Source: Zasmidium citrigriseum
Lineage: Eukaryota > Ascomycota > Dothideomycetes > Mycosphaerellales > Mycosphaerellaceae
DNA length: 64,000 bases
Direction of reading: 5' to 3'
Assembly (NCBI GenBank): GCA_002786025.1
Contig: NHNW01000030.1
Span: forward strand, 399,411-463,410
In this document: positions 43,422-55,599 of the stretch, one piece after another
How the letters are laid out: each line of letters starts with the position of its first letter
Numbering within the stretch: the stretch's first letter is position 1
The notes under the pieces: model-generated
What the model was told of the DNA's origin: nothing
The model's database searches: none
What the model saw: the letters and a program-made list of their open reading frames with translations, nothing else
Position numbers and translations under genes: made by a program

Positions 43422-44483
43422 TTATCAATCAAAACAGGTAGAAGCAATGTTTTTGTAAGGGTTTTACAACTTGGGTAACAATAAGATATAGCCTTAAGCC
43501 GAGTATAGTAATAGGGCGTAGATATAGATAGACGGATATGAATCAAATAGTTTAAACAGCAAGTGTATAACAGAAAGTAAGGATATAGAGAAGTGTAGTA
43601 CAAAGTAATGTACAAGGGTAGTACTAGTTGTTATACGGGTGTAGTACTAGTAACGAGTTCGCTGTTACTAGAAGTATAAGGTGCTAATTAATAGTAGTTC
43701 TTCTTAGCGAGGTCTAGAGGTGAGGTTACATATTAATGCTTCCTTCTTATGCGTATAGGCCTAATAGCTATTACTATGTTAGGTAGCTACGATTTAGTTA
43801 GCGGCTTCGATCTAGACTAACAAACCTTGTCCTAGGGATCGTAGCCTTACGAGTAGTTACCCCTTTCTAAGCTCCTACCTAGAACGACTCTTCTAAATGC
43901 CTTATCTTGTAGCGGTTTCGAATCTTAATAGCCCAAAGGCAGTTAAGTCGGGGCGTAATCTCGGCCATCTATAGATAGCATCCAATTTCAATAAAGGAGA
44001 GCGTATTACTAAGGGTAGTTGTCGTATTCGCGAGAAGTAGTTATTAGGGTTTCCGCTATACCTACTTCCGCCGAGTAGTAAAGTATAGCGCTACCCGTCC
44101 GATTTCTAGAGGTTCCGAGTGTTCGTGTAGTACGTGTTCGAGCTTCGCCTATTAGATGCGTCCACCTAATAATATAATCTCTAGTTTTCCGTGTATGCCT
44201 ATTTCGTTTAACTAACTACAGACTCGAGCCTATTTCTATAGCTAAACTGTTGTATCTATTGTTCTGTGCTACTAGGTTATTCGTGCTAAAGCTCCTATAT
44301 ACCGAATATCGTATATCTCGTATTTCTTATGCTCTTATATCTTTCCTTAATATAGCTACGCTAGCGTTGCTCTTGTAAATGCTCTTACTTATGTCGAATC
44401 TGTTGGAGTGCGGTATCGCGAGGGCGTATTATCGAATGCTCGAAGGTTAGAAGTTAGAAGAAGACGAGTATATCTTCTACCCT
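43422..44483 (-). other. Element 1 5' leader
   Basis: About 1.1 kb between the primer-binding site and the leader hairpin, with no frame matching a known protein. It would be the untranslated leader with packaging signals. Confidence 0.5.
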
Positions 44484-44501
44484 CGTACTAACTACTAAAA
44501 A
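44484..44501 (-). other. Element 1 candidate primer-binding site
   Basis: Directly after the 5' LTR on the minus strand, TTTAGTAGTTAGTACGAGG; the first TAG is probably a RIP-changed TGG. The same bases flank the 5' LTR of Element 2. The matching tRNA was not determined. Confidence 0.5.
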
Positions 44502-44859
44502 TATAACCTAGCGCCTATGGACCAACCCACCTATAGTCGCTAAGTAGGTAAAGGAGCTAAAGAAGGGTCATAGGCATTAGATCTTAATAGAGGGTGTGAT
44601 ATAGCTCTATTAGTAGGTTCGGATATACGGAGGTATTCGTGTATATAGAGGTACTTCCGAAGGAAGTTATGAAAGAAGAGAAGAAGTTTAGTGTATAGGA
44701 TTTTACTATATCTATCTGTGTCGCATATTGTACAAGAAGCTAGTCGTGTGTGTGTAAAGTAGGTGTCGTAATCATAATAAAGGTGCTCGCCGCTCGGAGG
44801 TTAAAGGTAGGCGCTCGTAGCCTCGGCATTTACCGTAGAAGCTAGCTAGCTAGCCTATA
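44502..44859 (-). repeat. Element 1 5' LTR
   Basis: 358 bp, gap-free match to 27740-28097. It is the 5' LTR because the element reads leftwards. It retains more TpG/CpA (for example GTGTGTGTG near 44745) than the left copy, so the two LTRs were hit by RIP to different degrees. Confidence 0.92.
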
Positions 44860-44863
44860 ATAG
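44860..44863. repeat. Target-site duplication, right copy
   Basis: ATAG immediately right of the LTR end, matching 27736-27739. Confidence 0.75.
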
Positions 44864-46450
44864 TCTTAGCTATATTAAGGACTAGCGTCGTGTCTCGATA
44901 AGAGCTTATAGAACGACCGCGCTTCTAACTAACTTAACTTAGCTCCTTAGATACTACTTCGACATAAAGGCGAGTAGGACGAATAACGAACTAAGAGGGG
45001 TGGACTTACTAAGAAGCACTACTCTAATCCGCTTTGAACTCGGCCTAAGTCTAGCTATAAAGGGCTCTAGTCTTATAGTCTATAGTAATATAATAGTAGT
45101 TTTTATTATACTTATGCCTATCGCGAGCACTCTAGGCGGCGCTAAGCTTATTCTAGCTCTTACGGTATAGTCTATCGTTAATCTCCTATAGATACTCGTC
45201 GTCGATCTAAAGAAGACCTATCTAAGCGTTCTTACCTTCTATATACTTCTTCTTAGTAGTACGGTAATCTAGATAGATAGGCTTACGCGAGAAGGTCGTT
45301 AAATTCTTTAAGTTCTTATCGACTAGTTCTATCTTTACGCGAGCTAAGTAGTACTTATTAATAGCTACTATAACCTATCGCTAGTTCTAGCCTTCTTTAT
45401 AGGTATACTCGATTATAGGAGCTAGATTAATCGTCTCGTTCGAGGAAAGGAGGAGGCTAGGATCGCGCTTACTATTATCTATAGCTTCCTAGCGCCTATC
45501 GTTAATAAGGTACGGATAGCGGTAGAGGGGAGCAAGCGACTCGTTATTATTAATAATCTCCTAGATCTTAAGTATAGCCTCGCCTTAGCGGAGGATATTC
45601 TTCTTAGATTCCTTTACTAAAGGTAGCCTCTTAGCGTTCGTATCGATTAGTCTCTCCACTTTTAGGCGGAACTACTTAAGGTAGATAATTACGCTAGTAA
45701 GGACTAAGTCGAGGTACTCCTTAGTCTAGGCGGCCTTATTATTAATATAGCTAAAGAGATCTATCGCCGTAGTATTAAGATCGCTATTATACTCTTAAGA
45801 CAGCTTATCGAGAGTATTAGAGATACCTTAAATAAGGCCTAAGTCGTAGTTACGGAAGTAGAGGCTCGTAAAGTCGCTACGGTTCTTAACCGTATAGCTC
45901 CGAAGACTTAAAGCGAGGTTACTAAGGACCTAATTATTCTACTAGGAAGAGGTATAGCTACCGACAACTTAAGCGCCTATAGTTAGAACAACCGTAGTAG
46001 AGGAAGACTAAGCGGCCTTAGCGGTAGCTTAAGCTACTTTAACTTTAGCCTAGTTCGTAGGCGTGAATAAAGCGGTAGATAAAGAAGTAGTAGGCTAAGA
46101 ATCCTCGGTAGGTATATCTTACTACTTAGCTAGCTACTTCTTAGCTACTAGCTTAGTAACGGGCTCGGCGCCTAGCTTAGTAACGGGAGCGTTAGTAGGC
46201 AGGACGTTAGGATTCTCGATATTAGCTATCTTAAAGTAGTACTTGTAAAGAGGCGCGCTAAAAGCGAGGAATTAAGCGAGAAGCGGTAGTCGTAAAGTAC
46301 TAATAGTAGGCGTATCGGAGAGCGTATAGTAAAGCTTATAAATAAAGAGCGATTAGGTAGGAGTCTCGAGAAGCGTATACGGATATACGCGGGCGCGAGC
46401 GAGAATCGTAATATAGATAAAGGTAAGTCGCTATAGAGGTAGGCGGCGAA
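44864..46450 (-). pseudogene. 5' half of the same unidentified transposon frame
   Basis: Minus-strand frame with only TAG/TAA interruptions. Readable pieces include RLTFIYITILARARVYPYTL, YKYYFKIANIENP, an Ala/Thr/Gln-rich linker, RSYTVKNRSDFTSLYFRNYD, GISNTLDKLS, FRLKVERLIDTNAKRLPLV, INNNESLAPLYRYPYL, NKYYLARVKIELVDKN and YYYITIDYKTRALYS. The last codons before the insertion are A-K-T, and after Element 1 the frame goes on I-T-stop-S-E-E-S-P-K-K-L-K at 27735. The true start is not placed; the frame is readable up to about 46450. No known domain is recognised. Confidence 0.55.
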
Positions 46451-48530
46451 GCTAGGAGTATTATAGTAGCAAATTCTCTAAACCTCGTTACCCTAGGCAA
46501 CGGCTATATATAGTAACGAGCTTAGGGAAGGAAGGTACGTTAGTTTAGGTTAGAAGAGGCCTAGATAGCGTCGACAAGCGGTATAGACGGCTAGAAGTGC
46601 TTCTAGTATAGTATAGAGAGCGTATTATTTAGGGAAGAAGGTAGGAGAGCTTAGAGAGGCCTAATATAGGCGTTTATATATACTAGTAGCCTATACGCGC
46701 GGTTTCCTCGAGTAACTAGTAAATTAGAGCTAAAATTAGTATTCTTAGCTTATAATCTACTACCGCGCTTTACTCGAGTAAGCTTAGAAGCTAGTAAGCT
46801 ATTAGTTAATATCGTTAGCTTAGAGATAGGTCCTTCCGGATTAGGTAGGAGGTACTAGTATATACTTAGGAATTTAGGGTCTAGCTATTACTTAAAACCT
46901 CGAATCCCCGATAGTTATCTCCTTCTTCCTTACTTTAAGGAGTCGATCTACGATAAGCCCTTCTACGACTAGCCCTACTACGAGGGACTATCGTTTCTAG
47001 TTATACGTACCTAGGCGGAGGTTCTCCGATTCGTAACTACGGATCTAGTTAAGATAGCGAATCCCTAAGATTCTAGTACTAGTAGCTTTTCTCGTTAAAT
47101 TTACGACTTGTAGATAGGACCTATATTTCCTATTATCTATCTCGTCGGTGCCTATAGCTAAATTTAGCTGTATAGAGCGATTTCTAATCCTCTTTTACGC
47201 ATCTTCTATATAGTAAGGATATAAAAGTTATAATAAAATATTAAATTAACGCCCCATGTCCTTATATATTAATTAAATAGAGTTTATTATTAAAATTTCG
47301 AAAAATTAAGTAGTCTCGTAAATGTTATGCGATAAAACAACTAATTCAATACGTTAAAGGACAAATAAAATTTAAAAATTATACTAAAACCTTTCTTTAA
47401 CCTAGGTATACTCCTCCCCTACTTAGAAGAGTCCGACCTCGGACGTTCTCCGAAGAAGTATCGTTTCTAGTAGTAGGAAGGAGCTATATTATTACTATAG
47501 ATATAGGCTTATTACGTAGGGAAAGTTAACTTTCTTATCTAAAAGTAGCGGATCCTAAATACCCTCGTTAAAGCGCGTTCTAGGGTAATTATTTTGTCTA
47601 TTATAGATATTAGGTAAGGCTCCTAGGTAGAGTAAGTCGGTAAGTAGGGTAGTACTAGTAGTATTACGATTACGGTAGCGGCGCCGTTACCTATTTCTAT
47701 CCTTTATAGCTGTACGCTAGGGAAAGAAAGTAAGGAAGGCTAGTAGGTAATAGTCTTTTATACTCTAGGAAATAGGGGCTAGCTAATTAGTATCTATCGT
47801 TTCCGAGTTACGTAGCGTTATCGTCCTTAGTTCCTAGGTATATATATATAGGGGAATCCTAAGCTTATTTCCTTTCCTTAAGCTAGATACTCTACTACTA
47901 AAAATCTATAGCCTAGTAAAGCGTTCTACTAAGAGAGCCGCGACTATAGCGCTTTTACGAGCGTAAGTATTACGTAGAGTATTTAGATCGTCGAAGCGTT
48001 AATACGAGTAGTAGGCGTATAAATTATACGGTACTAGGGGTAGTAGTAAAGCCGTTATACCTACTTAGGCGTGTTAAAGTTAGCCTTCGGAGCGTTAAGG
48101 CTACGTAGTTAGTATTAGAGTATTAGTTTACTACTAGCGTTAGTAGCGAAGCGTAGAAAGATATACTAGTAGTAGGTATAAATCTTCGCGTAGTATACGA
48201 AGCTCGGTTTAGGCTTAGCGTAGTCTATACGGGAGCTCCCGGGCTAATTAGAGCTTAGCTTAGTAGCTAGTAAGTAAATAAAACAAGTTCTAAAGGAGTT
48301 TCTAACGTTCTCTATCGATAGCTTTAGGAGCTTCAAGAAGGGTAGCAGCCTATAAGAGGTAGTAGAAGATAATAGTACCTACTACGCTAGTCTATACGTA
48401 AGATAAGAACTTTAAGACCCTTAAAAGCGGTAGTATAATATTAAAAGGATTACCCTCGTATTAAGGATAGTCGTACGAGTTAAATAGCGGTAAGACCTTA
48501 CGCGTATTACTATCCTCGAGGCGGAGGTAG
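46451..48530. repeat. RIP-damaged repeat DNA of unknown type
   Basis: About 2.1 kb between the outer frame and Element 2. It includes a strongly AT-rich stretch at 47220-47400 with little CpG, unlike the rest of the island, and a short motif at 47406-47432 that also occurs near 24445. No frame could be followed with confidence. Confidence 0.5.
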
Positions 48531-48897
48531 TATAACCTAGCGCCTATAGTCTAACCCTACTATAGGTGCCGAGTAGTAAAATAGAGCTAAAGGTAGGTTA
48601 TAGGTAGTCGGTTCGTATAGGTAGTATAACATAGCTCTATTCGTCTTAAGCTAGTAACGATTCGGTAGGTAGCTATGTTAGTTTAGCGGCTATAATAAGT
48701 AGAAAGGAGGAGAGCGAGAGGTTTAGTATATAGGATTTTACTATATCTGTCTATGTCTAAAAAGCAGTATATATATGTCTAATAAAGGGAAGAAGAGAAG
48801 CCGCTTTCGTCTTAAAAGAGACGCCCGGCCAGTAGGTGCTAGCGCTAGTAGCTAGTAGCCTTAGTAGCTAATATAGCCTACCCTTAACTAGCCTATA
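48531..48897 (-). repeat. Element 2 3' LTR
   Basis: 367 bp, from TATAACCTAGCGCCTATAG to GCCTATA. Its first 124 bp match 63877-64000 with four differences, all transitions. Confidence 0.9.
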
Positions 48898-48914
48898 TTT
48901 CCTCCCTCGCTTTT
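48898..48914 (-). other. Element 2 polypurine tract
   Basis: AAAAGCGAGGGAGGAAA on the minus strand, abutting the 3' LTR. Confidence 0.75.
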
Positions 48915-49026
48915 AAGTCTAACCCGTAGACTTAACATATTATTATCGCAAAGTTAAGAACTAAAACGCCTTACAAACAAAAGAAATTATCTATGTGTCG
49001 TTTATACTATATAGTATTGCCCTTTA

Positions 49027-49053
49027 AGTTCGCACCCTAGTAGAGTATAAACT
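49027..49053. repeat. Palindrome Q1 (Element 2), after ORFX homologue
   Basis: AGTTCGCACCCTA, G, TAGAGTATAAACT; same place as P1. Confidence 0.8.
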
Positions 49054-49059
49054 ACCTAG

Positions 49060-52000
49060 CTATTATCCTAGCGCGGAACCGTATTACTAGTACCGTCTAT
49101 AAAGTTCTCCTTAAGAAAAGAGACCTCCTCGCCCTCCTCGCCTTCGATAAACTTAGTCTCGTCCTTAGGTAGGAGCTTACTAAAGTCGCCGCTATTCTCG
49201 AAGAAGCTCTTCTACTTACTAAAGATCCTCTTCTTAAGGAGCTATACTATACTCTAACGAGTAAAGAATTCGCTAGCGGCGCTATTTCGATAGCCCTTAA
49301 GGAAGTCGGTAAAGCTAGTATTCGTACTATCCTTATTCTTACTAGCTCTATACTAGTTAACGATACGCTATATTATATTCCTTTAAGTAGTAATAACCTA
49401 AGGATCGCTCTATATTATCTAATAGGTTAGAGCCTTACTAATATCCTAATTAGCTCGTATCTTAATAGTAGCGGGGAACTTGAAAGGGATTCGGCTATAT
49501 CGATTAGGGTAGCTAGATAGGGTTCTCGGCGAGGCGGTAAGCTTACGGTAGGACCGACTTATCTCGTCCTAGCTACTAGTACTATTAATCTCTAGTACTC
49601 TAGTCTATAGGTTAACTTTAGTGTACTAGGGAAAGAGGTTAGTACGATCGACGTTCGGAGGCTTGACGCTAGGCGCTCTATATAGAAGGGTTAGCTTAGA
49701 TACGCGGATATCTAGCCTCTTCTTATAGGGGATAGGCTTCTAGTCGTATCTAGTATTCGCCGTATCCTCTAGAGTCTATATAGTGTTGTCGATAGTCTAA
49801 ACTCTATCGCCTACTATCTCTAGTATATCCCTATCGAGGCGAGCTATCTATTTGTTCTAAAGCTTAGGCTAATAAAGTCTAGGTATTAGCTTAGTATAGT
49901 TCGGCGCTTTCTTAGCGAGTAAGGAGAGCGAGCCTTAAATCATAAACTCTCCTCCGCTAATAGCTTTTATCTTCTTAACGTTACTATCTATATAGCGAAA
50001 GCTAGTATTAGAGTAGTTAGTAGGCTTCTTCCCGTTCCCTATCTCCCTATACTAATCCTTAATATAGTAGGGATAGGGGTTAAGAAAGGGGGTCTTATCG
50101 CGGCGAAGTAGTATATAGAGTATATAGTATATAGGGTCTAGACGCATAAGCTACTAGGCGAGAGAAAAGAGTTAGGTACGTCCCTAGCTAAAGTTACTTC
50201 GGCCTCGAATCTTCTAGGTATACTAGTAGTATATCCGAACTTCTTCGAAGACAATATTATAGATAGACTTACTATCTTTGTTCTTATACTCGTGCTACTA
50301 GTCGAAGATACCGCTAACAATAATATTACCTTCTCTCTTCCAAGTGTTTAGTATTAATAGGTTAAGGCCGAGAGCCCTAGTAAGGGTATCGCGGAGTTTC
50401 GGGTTAAAGGTCTCCTAGTTACTAGGAATAATATAGCCGTTATACTAAGTACCTATCTTAAAGCGATAGAGGCTAAGAGCGTTAGAAGGGACCGTATTTA
50501 TTCCGTCGCTTCTAAAGAAAGTTAGATTCTCTTACCGAAAGCGATAGAGATTGCCGCGGCTACTATGTATCTTCTATAAGATATTATATAGTCCGCCGTA
50601 CTTAGTCTATATACCTATAAGGCTAGCGAGTAGCTTCCTATGCTTGGGACATAGGACCTTATTACTGTCCCTAGCCTTTACGTACTTATCTCGGTATAAC
50701 TCTAGTATCTTAATCTTCTAGTCGTCTAGTAGGATCGATTAGAGTTTAAGATCGGTATTGCTATCGATAAGGGCGATAAAGGAGGTATATATAGTATCGC
50801 TATAGTACTCGTAAAACTTAAGTATACTATTAAGGCGACTCGAGCTATCTAAAACTTATAAACCCTCGCGTACGGACTACTAAGAATAGGCGAATTAATT
50901 AGACTATCTCGAATATAGCGTCTACTAGGGAGTAGCTTTATAGGAGCGCTATAGCGTACTAGGTAGTAGCGGGTTCGACTTCTTAGAACTAATCGAATCG
51001 TTCCGAGGGCGGGACTAGTTAGAAAGCGGCTTGGGATCTAATAGTGCTAGTAGAGGATTAAGGCGGCCGCTTTAGCGAGGAGGCTAAGGGATATTCGGGT
51101 CGACTAGCTTAGGGCCTAGCTTAGGAGCTAGCTTAGGATCTAGAGGTGTAGGCTTCGACTTATCCTAGTCCTTTCTCGAAGGTGCTAGTAGAGGCGGGCC
51201 TTAGCTCGTCTTTAGCTAAAGAAACTTAGATAAGGTGAACTCCTAACCCTATAAGTTAACGAACTATCTAACTCGTAGGGAATCGAGATTAATAGCGTTA
51301 ATCTCGTTAATACGATCTATTCTCTACTCGCGAGTTAGGGTATAGAGGTTAGAATTCATAAGCTTAAACTCTTTATTAAGACCTTCTTTGCTCTTCCAAT
51401 TAATAGTACGCTAGATAATAGCCTTTAAAATTAGAGGGGCTACTTCCTTCCACGTATTAAACCTAGCGATAAAGGATTAGAGGTACTTCTATCTATCTTC
51501 TAGAGCGGCGGTATTAGTATAGTCGCAGAAGAGAATACGGCGTATATTAGTAGCACCCTAGTAGCTCTGTATTATACGAAGTATATTATAGTAGCGATTG
51601 CGGGCCTCTTTTCCGACTTTGCGAGCTTAGCTAACGATAGTAAACTTGTCTAGAAGGCTTCTAAGAATCTTCTTAGCTTCTAAACTAAAGGCTTTCTCTA
51701 GAGAACTAACGATAAGATTAATATTAACGGCTTCCGCGAGAACCTTAAGGTTTAGAATAGCGTAGACAAAGTAAGCGACTCGCTTCTAAACTCGCTCTTC
51801 CTATGTCGCGATACTAGTACTAAACTCCTATAGGGTGCCGTTAAATACCTTGTCGATTATAGTATTCGTAATATCGTTAAAGCCGAGTTAGTCGCGTCGT
51901 AGCTAGATCTATTTAGTACCGCTAAGGGCGCTACTTATATAGATACTGTCCTCTCCCTCTTAAGTAAGGGTAAGTATTATATTAGCGATAGTATCTTTAG

Positions 52001-52400
52001 GAACAGCGGTAGTAATATTAGCGCCTTCTCCTATAAGAGGAGCTATAGCGGATAGTATCGCGGAGTAGCGGGGATAGATAGTCTATATAGATAAACTTAA
52101 TAAAGTTAATAAAGAAGGTAGATTGGAAAGGGGTAACGAGGTAGCGGAGGGTACGCCGAGTAGTTATTTAGTACTAGTATAGAGAGAAAGTAGTTAGAAG
52201 TTTAGCGGGCTTATATAGCCTAGAGGACCGTAGAAATTACGGGCCCTCCCGCTATCGACGGCGTTATTATCCGTAGTAAACTATAAATAGGTACGCTTCT
52301 AAGGCACCTATAATTAATCTATATGATTCCCGAGCTCGTAATTAGCCGCTAAAGGTTAGTTTCGGAAGGGTATAGGCAGCTAAGCGGGTACGGGCAGCTA
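49060..52400 (-). pseudogene. ORFX homologue of Element 2
   Basis: Minus-strand frame of about 1,110 codons between palindromes Q2 and Q1; limits approximate. It aligns with ORFX of Element 1: KRTYL, FTTDNNAVDSGRARNFYG near the N-terminus; FNTWKEVAPLILKAII and INEINAINLDSLRVR in the middle; GDFSKLLPKDETKFIEGEEG and FLKENFIDG at the C-terminus. Conservation of the frame from end to end in two elements that differ greatly at base level shows it was a selected protein. An ATG is not visible at the matching place (a CTG is there). Confidence 0.65.
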
Positions 52401-52526
52401 GCTTAAGTAAATTAAGGGGTAGATAAAGGACTAAGGTTTAGGCGACTTTTATAGGTGGATCTAGAGCATTCTTATTGTCTCGGGGCGGCGGGGATAAGTT
52501 ATAGGAGTAGTAGGGGCAAAAACTAG

Positions 52527-52553
52527 AGTTCGTACCCCGCTAGGGTATAAACG
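52527..52553. repeat. Palindrome Q2 (Element 2), upstream of ORFX homologue
   Basis: AGTTCGTACCCCG, C, TAGGGTATAAACG; same place as P2. Confidence 0.85.
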
Positions 52554-52859
52554 AGAAAAGGGGCGTTACTAGCTTACGGATTAGGACTAGAAGCTTCAAT
52601 ATTAATCCAGATCTATCGTTAAACTTTAAAACAACTATGCGCGGTCCCGGGGTAGCTACCGATTAGGCCTCCTTATCTAGGATAGCGCTAGTCTCTAGCC
52701 TCTATCTACGTAGGGGAGGATTAAGGCTAGCCGCTATCCGATATAAGCTTTTAGCCCGCTAATCCAGTTGGCGGACAAGGTTGGCTCGTTAGTTTAGAGG
52801 GTACAGAACAGTTCTAGGGGCGCCGCCAATAGTACGGATACGAGTGTTTCCCCTAACAA

Positions 52860-53465
52860 GGGCGTCTAGGCTAGAAGTAGTGTCTAGCGTACGTTCTAGT
52901 ATATCGTTAGCGTATCTAAGCTAATATATCGAGCGGCGACTATCTCTAGAGCTAGGGATTAGGTGCTTTCGAAGATCTTCGAGTTACTATTACAGCTCTA
53001 GTTCCTAAGAAGTACGAAAATCCCCTACTAGAGTATATTCCTAAAGGATATGTTCCTATAAAGCCCGTTCTTAATATAGATGCTATAGATTCTCTTTAAT
53101 CTCTCTAATGTTAAAGCGTAGGTAGCGGTTATCGTCGCGCTAATAGCTAGCTCCCTATTACAAGAGTTAAAATATTCGTATTCGAGGTTAGCTATAGGCG
53201 AGGCGTAGTTCGACGATATTAAAGAGGTAGTACTCGCGGAAGTTAAGAGGAATATTTTATATAAGCTCCTAGGCTCGCCTCTCTTTAGAGAGCTAAATAG
53301 TACAGAGTTAAGAGTAGTCGGCTTTAAGGGACTTAATTAGATCTTCGATGTCGCGAATTCGCTATCTACGAGCTACCTATATCGTTAGTTTAGTATCTAG
53401 GAGTCGAAGGATATAGTTGCGTTCTATCTAAAGTTCTAGGGATTTAGTCTTAATAACTAGTGCGA
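52860..53465 (-). pseudogene. Cassette a': coiled-coil protein gene of Element 2
   Basis: Minus-strand frame between palindromes Q3 and Q2. Readable: LVIKTKSLELQIERNYILRL, RRQRIRDIEDLIKSLKADYS, NFREYYLFNIVELRLAYS, RFNIREIKENL, and DSRRSIY. It is the counterpart of cassette a of Element 1. Limits approximate. Confidence 0.68.
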
Positions 53466-53580
53466 GATCTTCGAGGGTAGTTATCTCTAGACAGTTTTAG
53501 CGATAGTAGTATAGACGTAGTACTCCGAGTAGTTTTAGAATAGGGCGGGCGACGATATAACTACTCCTAGGCGTTAGCCG

Positions 53581-53607
53581 CGTTCGTACTCGAGTAGAGT
53601 ATAAACT
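53581..53607. repeat. Palindrome Q3 (Element 2), between cassettes b' and a'
   Basis: CGTTCGTACTCGA, G, TAGAGTATAAACT; same place as P3. Confidence 0.8.
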
Positions 53608-53989
53608 CTCTAAAGGGCTATCCTATTAATATACTAACGGATACTAGGGAGAATCTAGAGCTCTAGTGTTAGTAGCTAAGGAATCCTCGCGGTTAGCTAG
53701 GAAGAGCTCCTTTCTTAATTCTAAATGCGGACGGATAGTAAGGGTAAGAGAAAGGGGTAATATATTATAATCTCCTAACGCTAGTAGTAGCGAAAGGATA
53801 TAAAGTAAGTATTATAAAGGAAAGGTATAAAATAAGAAAAGACAGTAGAGTAGAAGTTAATTACTTTACTAGAGAACTCCGAGTTAGAGGCTCGGTTAGA
53901 GTAGTATATAGCCTTAGCTATTAGCCTCCTTATCTATACCTCCCTCCTAGTCCTCTAGCCTAAAGCTATCTATACCTCTCTAAATTTAA

Positions 53990-55000
53990 AGCTTTAGAGC
54001 GCCTATCCTAGGCTAGGCGGATAGCCTTATAGTAGCAATTTAAGGTTGCTCTTATCAAATACGTATAAATATATTAGCTAGTTATAGCCCTACGAGGCGG
54101 TCGACTTCCTCTTAATAACGTCTAAGGTTAGCCTAGTAGCGATCGAGCTCGGCTTCGTACTCGCTCTAGTTTATAACTATTCCGCGGCGGATCCTCTAGC
54201 GGATAGATACCTATAGCTAGTTAGGGAACGAGTAGGTACTAGGCGCTAGCGTCGCTAGGGGTAGAGTACTAAGACGGAAGATAGATTAGCGAGTATCGAA
54301 GGTACGAGGGTTAGGCTAGGTATAGCGGCGCTCTAAATCTTACTACATACTAAGAGTCTAACGTCCCTAGAAGTCGCTAAGTCCGCGGTATTCGTCGATA
54401 ATACGGTCTTAAAGGCGGGCGTTAGAATTAGCGGCCTAAAGCGATAGGTAGATCTCGTTAAGGTTGAAGGCAGGGTTAAGCTCGCCGTTTCTCTAGTTCT
54501 ACGCTCTTAAGCGTAGAAGGCGGACGATAGAAGTATTTAGCCGAGAAGCTAGGATACGCGGCTTAATAACGCTAGTATAATACTACCGTCTCTTAGCGGC
54601 GGTTAGTACTCGGTTTAAGCTCTACTACTACTTATTTATTATCCGATTGCTATCTTAAGTTTTATCTAGCTATAGCTTATCTAGCTCTAGATCTATATCC
54701 TAGAGCAAGCGGCGGGTACGACTAATATTAGTAATACGGCGCTTTATCGCTTCTATATAGGTACGATCTCCGCGGCTAGTATAGGTATCGGAAGCTAGAT
54801 ACTCTATCTCCTAATAGAGCTTATCTCCTTCGAGGCGGATAACTTCCTTTAGGGCGCGGATATCGCTTATGTTAGCGGTGCTAGCGGAGGCGGCTCTCGT
54901 ATAGTAGGCGTTTAGCTTTTAATAAAGCTCCCGCGGTTTTAGAAGGGAATCGCCTCTACGTAGGTTACTAGAAAGTTCGAGTCGTAGCGTAGTAGAGAAG
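53990..55000 (-). pseudogene. Cassette b': coiled-coil protein gene of Element 2
   Basis: Minus-strand frame between palindromes Q4 and Q3. Readable: TANISDIRALKEVIRLEGDK, EIEYLASDTYTSRGDRTYIE and ISRTRRLL, matching cassette b of Element 1 nearly residue for residue. Limits approximate. Confidence 0.68.
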
Positions 55001-55218
55001 AAGTTAAAATTCGCGCGTAGGCGGGAAGTCGTACTAGCGGCACTAGTAGCGCGCTAGTCCTAAATAGGAAGTTACGATACGTAATCCGCTCTAGTTCGAA
55101 TTAATTCTTATCTAGCTGTTAGTAAGTTAAAGAAATATACTATCCGTAGTCCCCTCTAGTTCTAAAGTGTACCGATACTAGTAGGGAGCCTAGGGATATC
55201 GTAATTTAGTAGTAAATA

Positions 55219-55245
55219 GGTTCGCACCCTAGCGGGGTATAAACG
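55219..55245. repeat. Palindrome Q4 (Element 2), between pol and cassette b'
   Basis: GGTTCGCACCCTA, G, CGGGGTATAAACG. It corresponds to P5 by distance to the pol end, and to P4 by its neighbouring cassette. Confidence 0.85.
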
Positions 55246-55599
55246 TAAAAGTTAGCTATATAAGATATTAACGTACCTTCCTCTAGTACGAGCGGTAGGT
55301 AGCTCTAACCGCTAGCGGCGCTAGTAGTCAAAGCTTTCGAAATTAATCCTTAGTTAAGGTTTAATAAAGAGAGAAAGGAATCTATCTTATATAGACGCTA
55401 GGAGGCGCGCGGCGGCTATTCCTAGCGGCGGCGGTATCGATTACGCGAGGAAGGCGTTTTTATAAGGAAGGTACAATTATATACTCGAGGTCCGAGTAAA
55501 GTAGGCGTTTCTAGTCGAAGTTAACGAAGATTTTAGGCGTTGTAGCGGCGAATTAATAAATTTTTCGAGTAGGTTAGTCGTACCTTTAGTACCCCTCCC

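Larger units (their letters stand above)
27740..44859 (-). mobile_element. Element 1: complete 17.1-kb Ty3/gypsy LTR retrotransposon with palindrome-separated extra genes
   Basis: Bounded by two 358-bp LTRs (TA..TA ends, i.e. RIP-changed TG..CA) and a 4-bp target duplication ATAG. The element lies on the minus strand: the polypurine tract abuts the left LTR and the primer-binding site abuts the right LTR. Gag has a CCHC knuckle (41886-41935), the protease active-site region is at 40619-40647, RT has SLIDIFSRYN and FLDNISVKGPKTDY, followed by RNase H and integrase to about 36480. This order (RT before IN) and these motifs place it in Ty3/gypsy. Between pol and the 3' LTR lie about 8 kb of further minus-strand frames: three paralogous coiled-coil genes and a 1,133-codon ORFX. 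Seven copies of a 27-bp palindrome separate the units. All frames are broken by RIP, so the copy is dead. Confidence 0.93.

Noticed and set aside
43382..43615. A 77-codon minus-strand frame in the Element 1 leader
   Set aside because: Tyr/Leu-rich product with no counterpart in the Element 2 leader; only the short hairpin is shared.
50138..50320. A 60-codon minus-strand frame inside the ORFX homologue region
   Set aside because: Out of phase with the ORFX homologue, which aligns to Element 1 on both sides; a chance frame.
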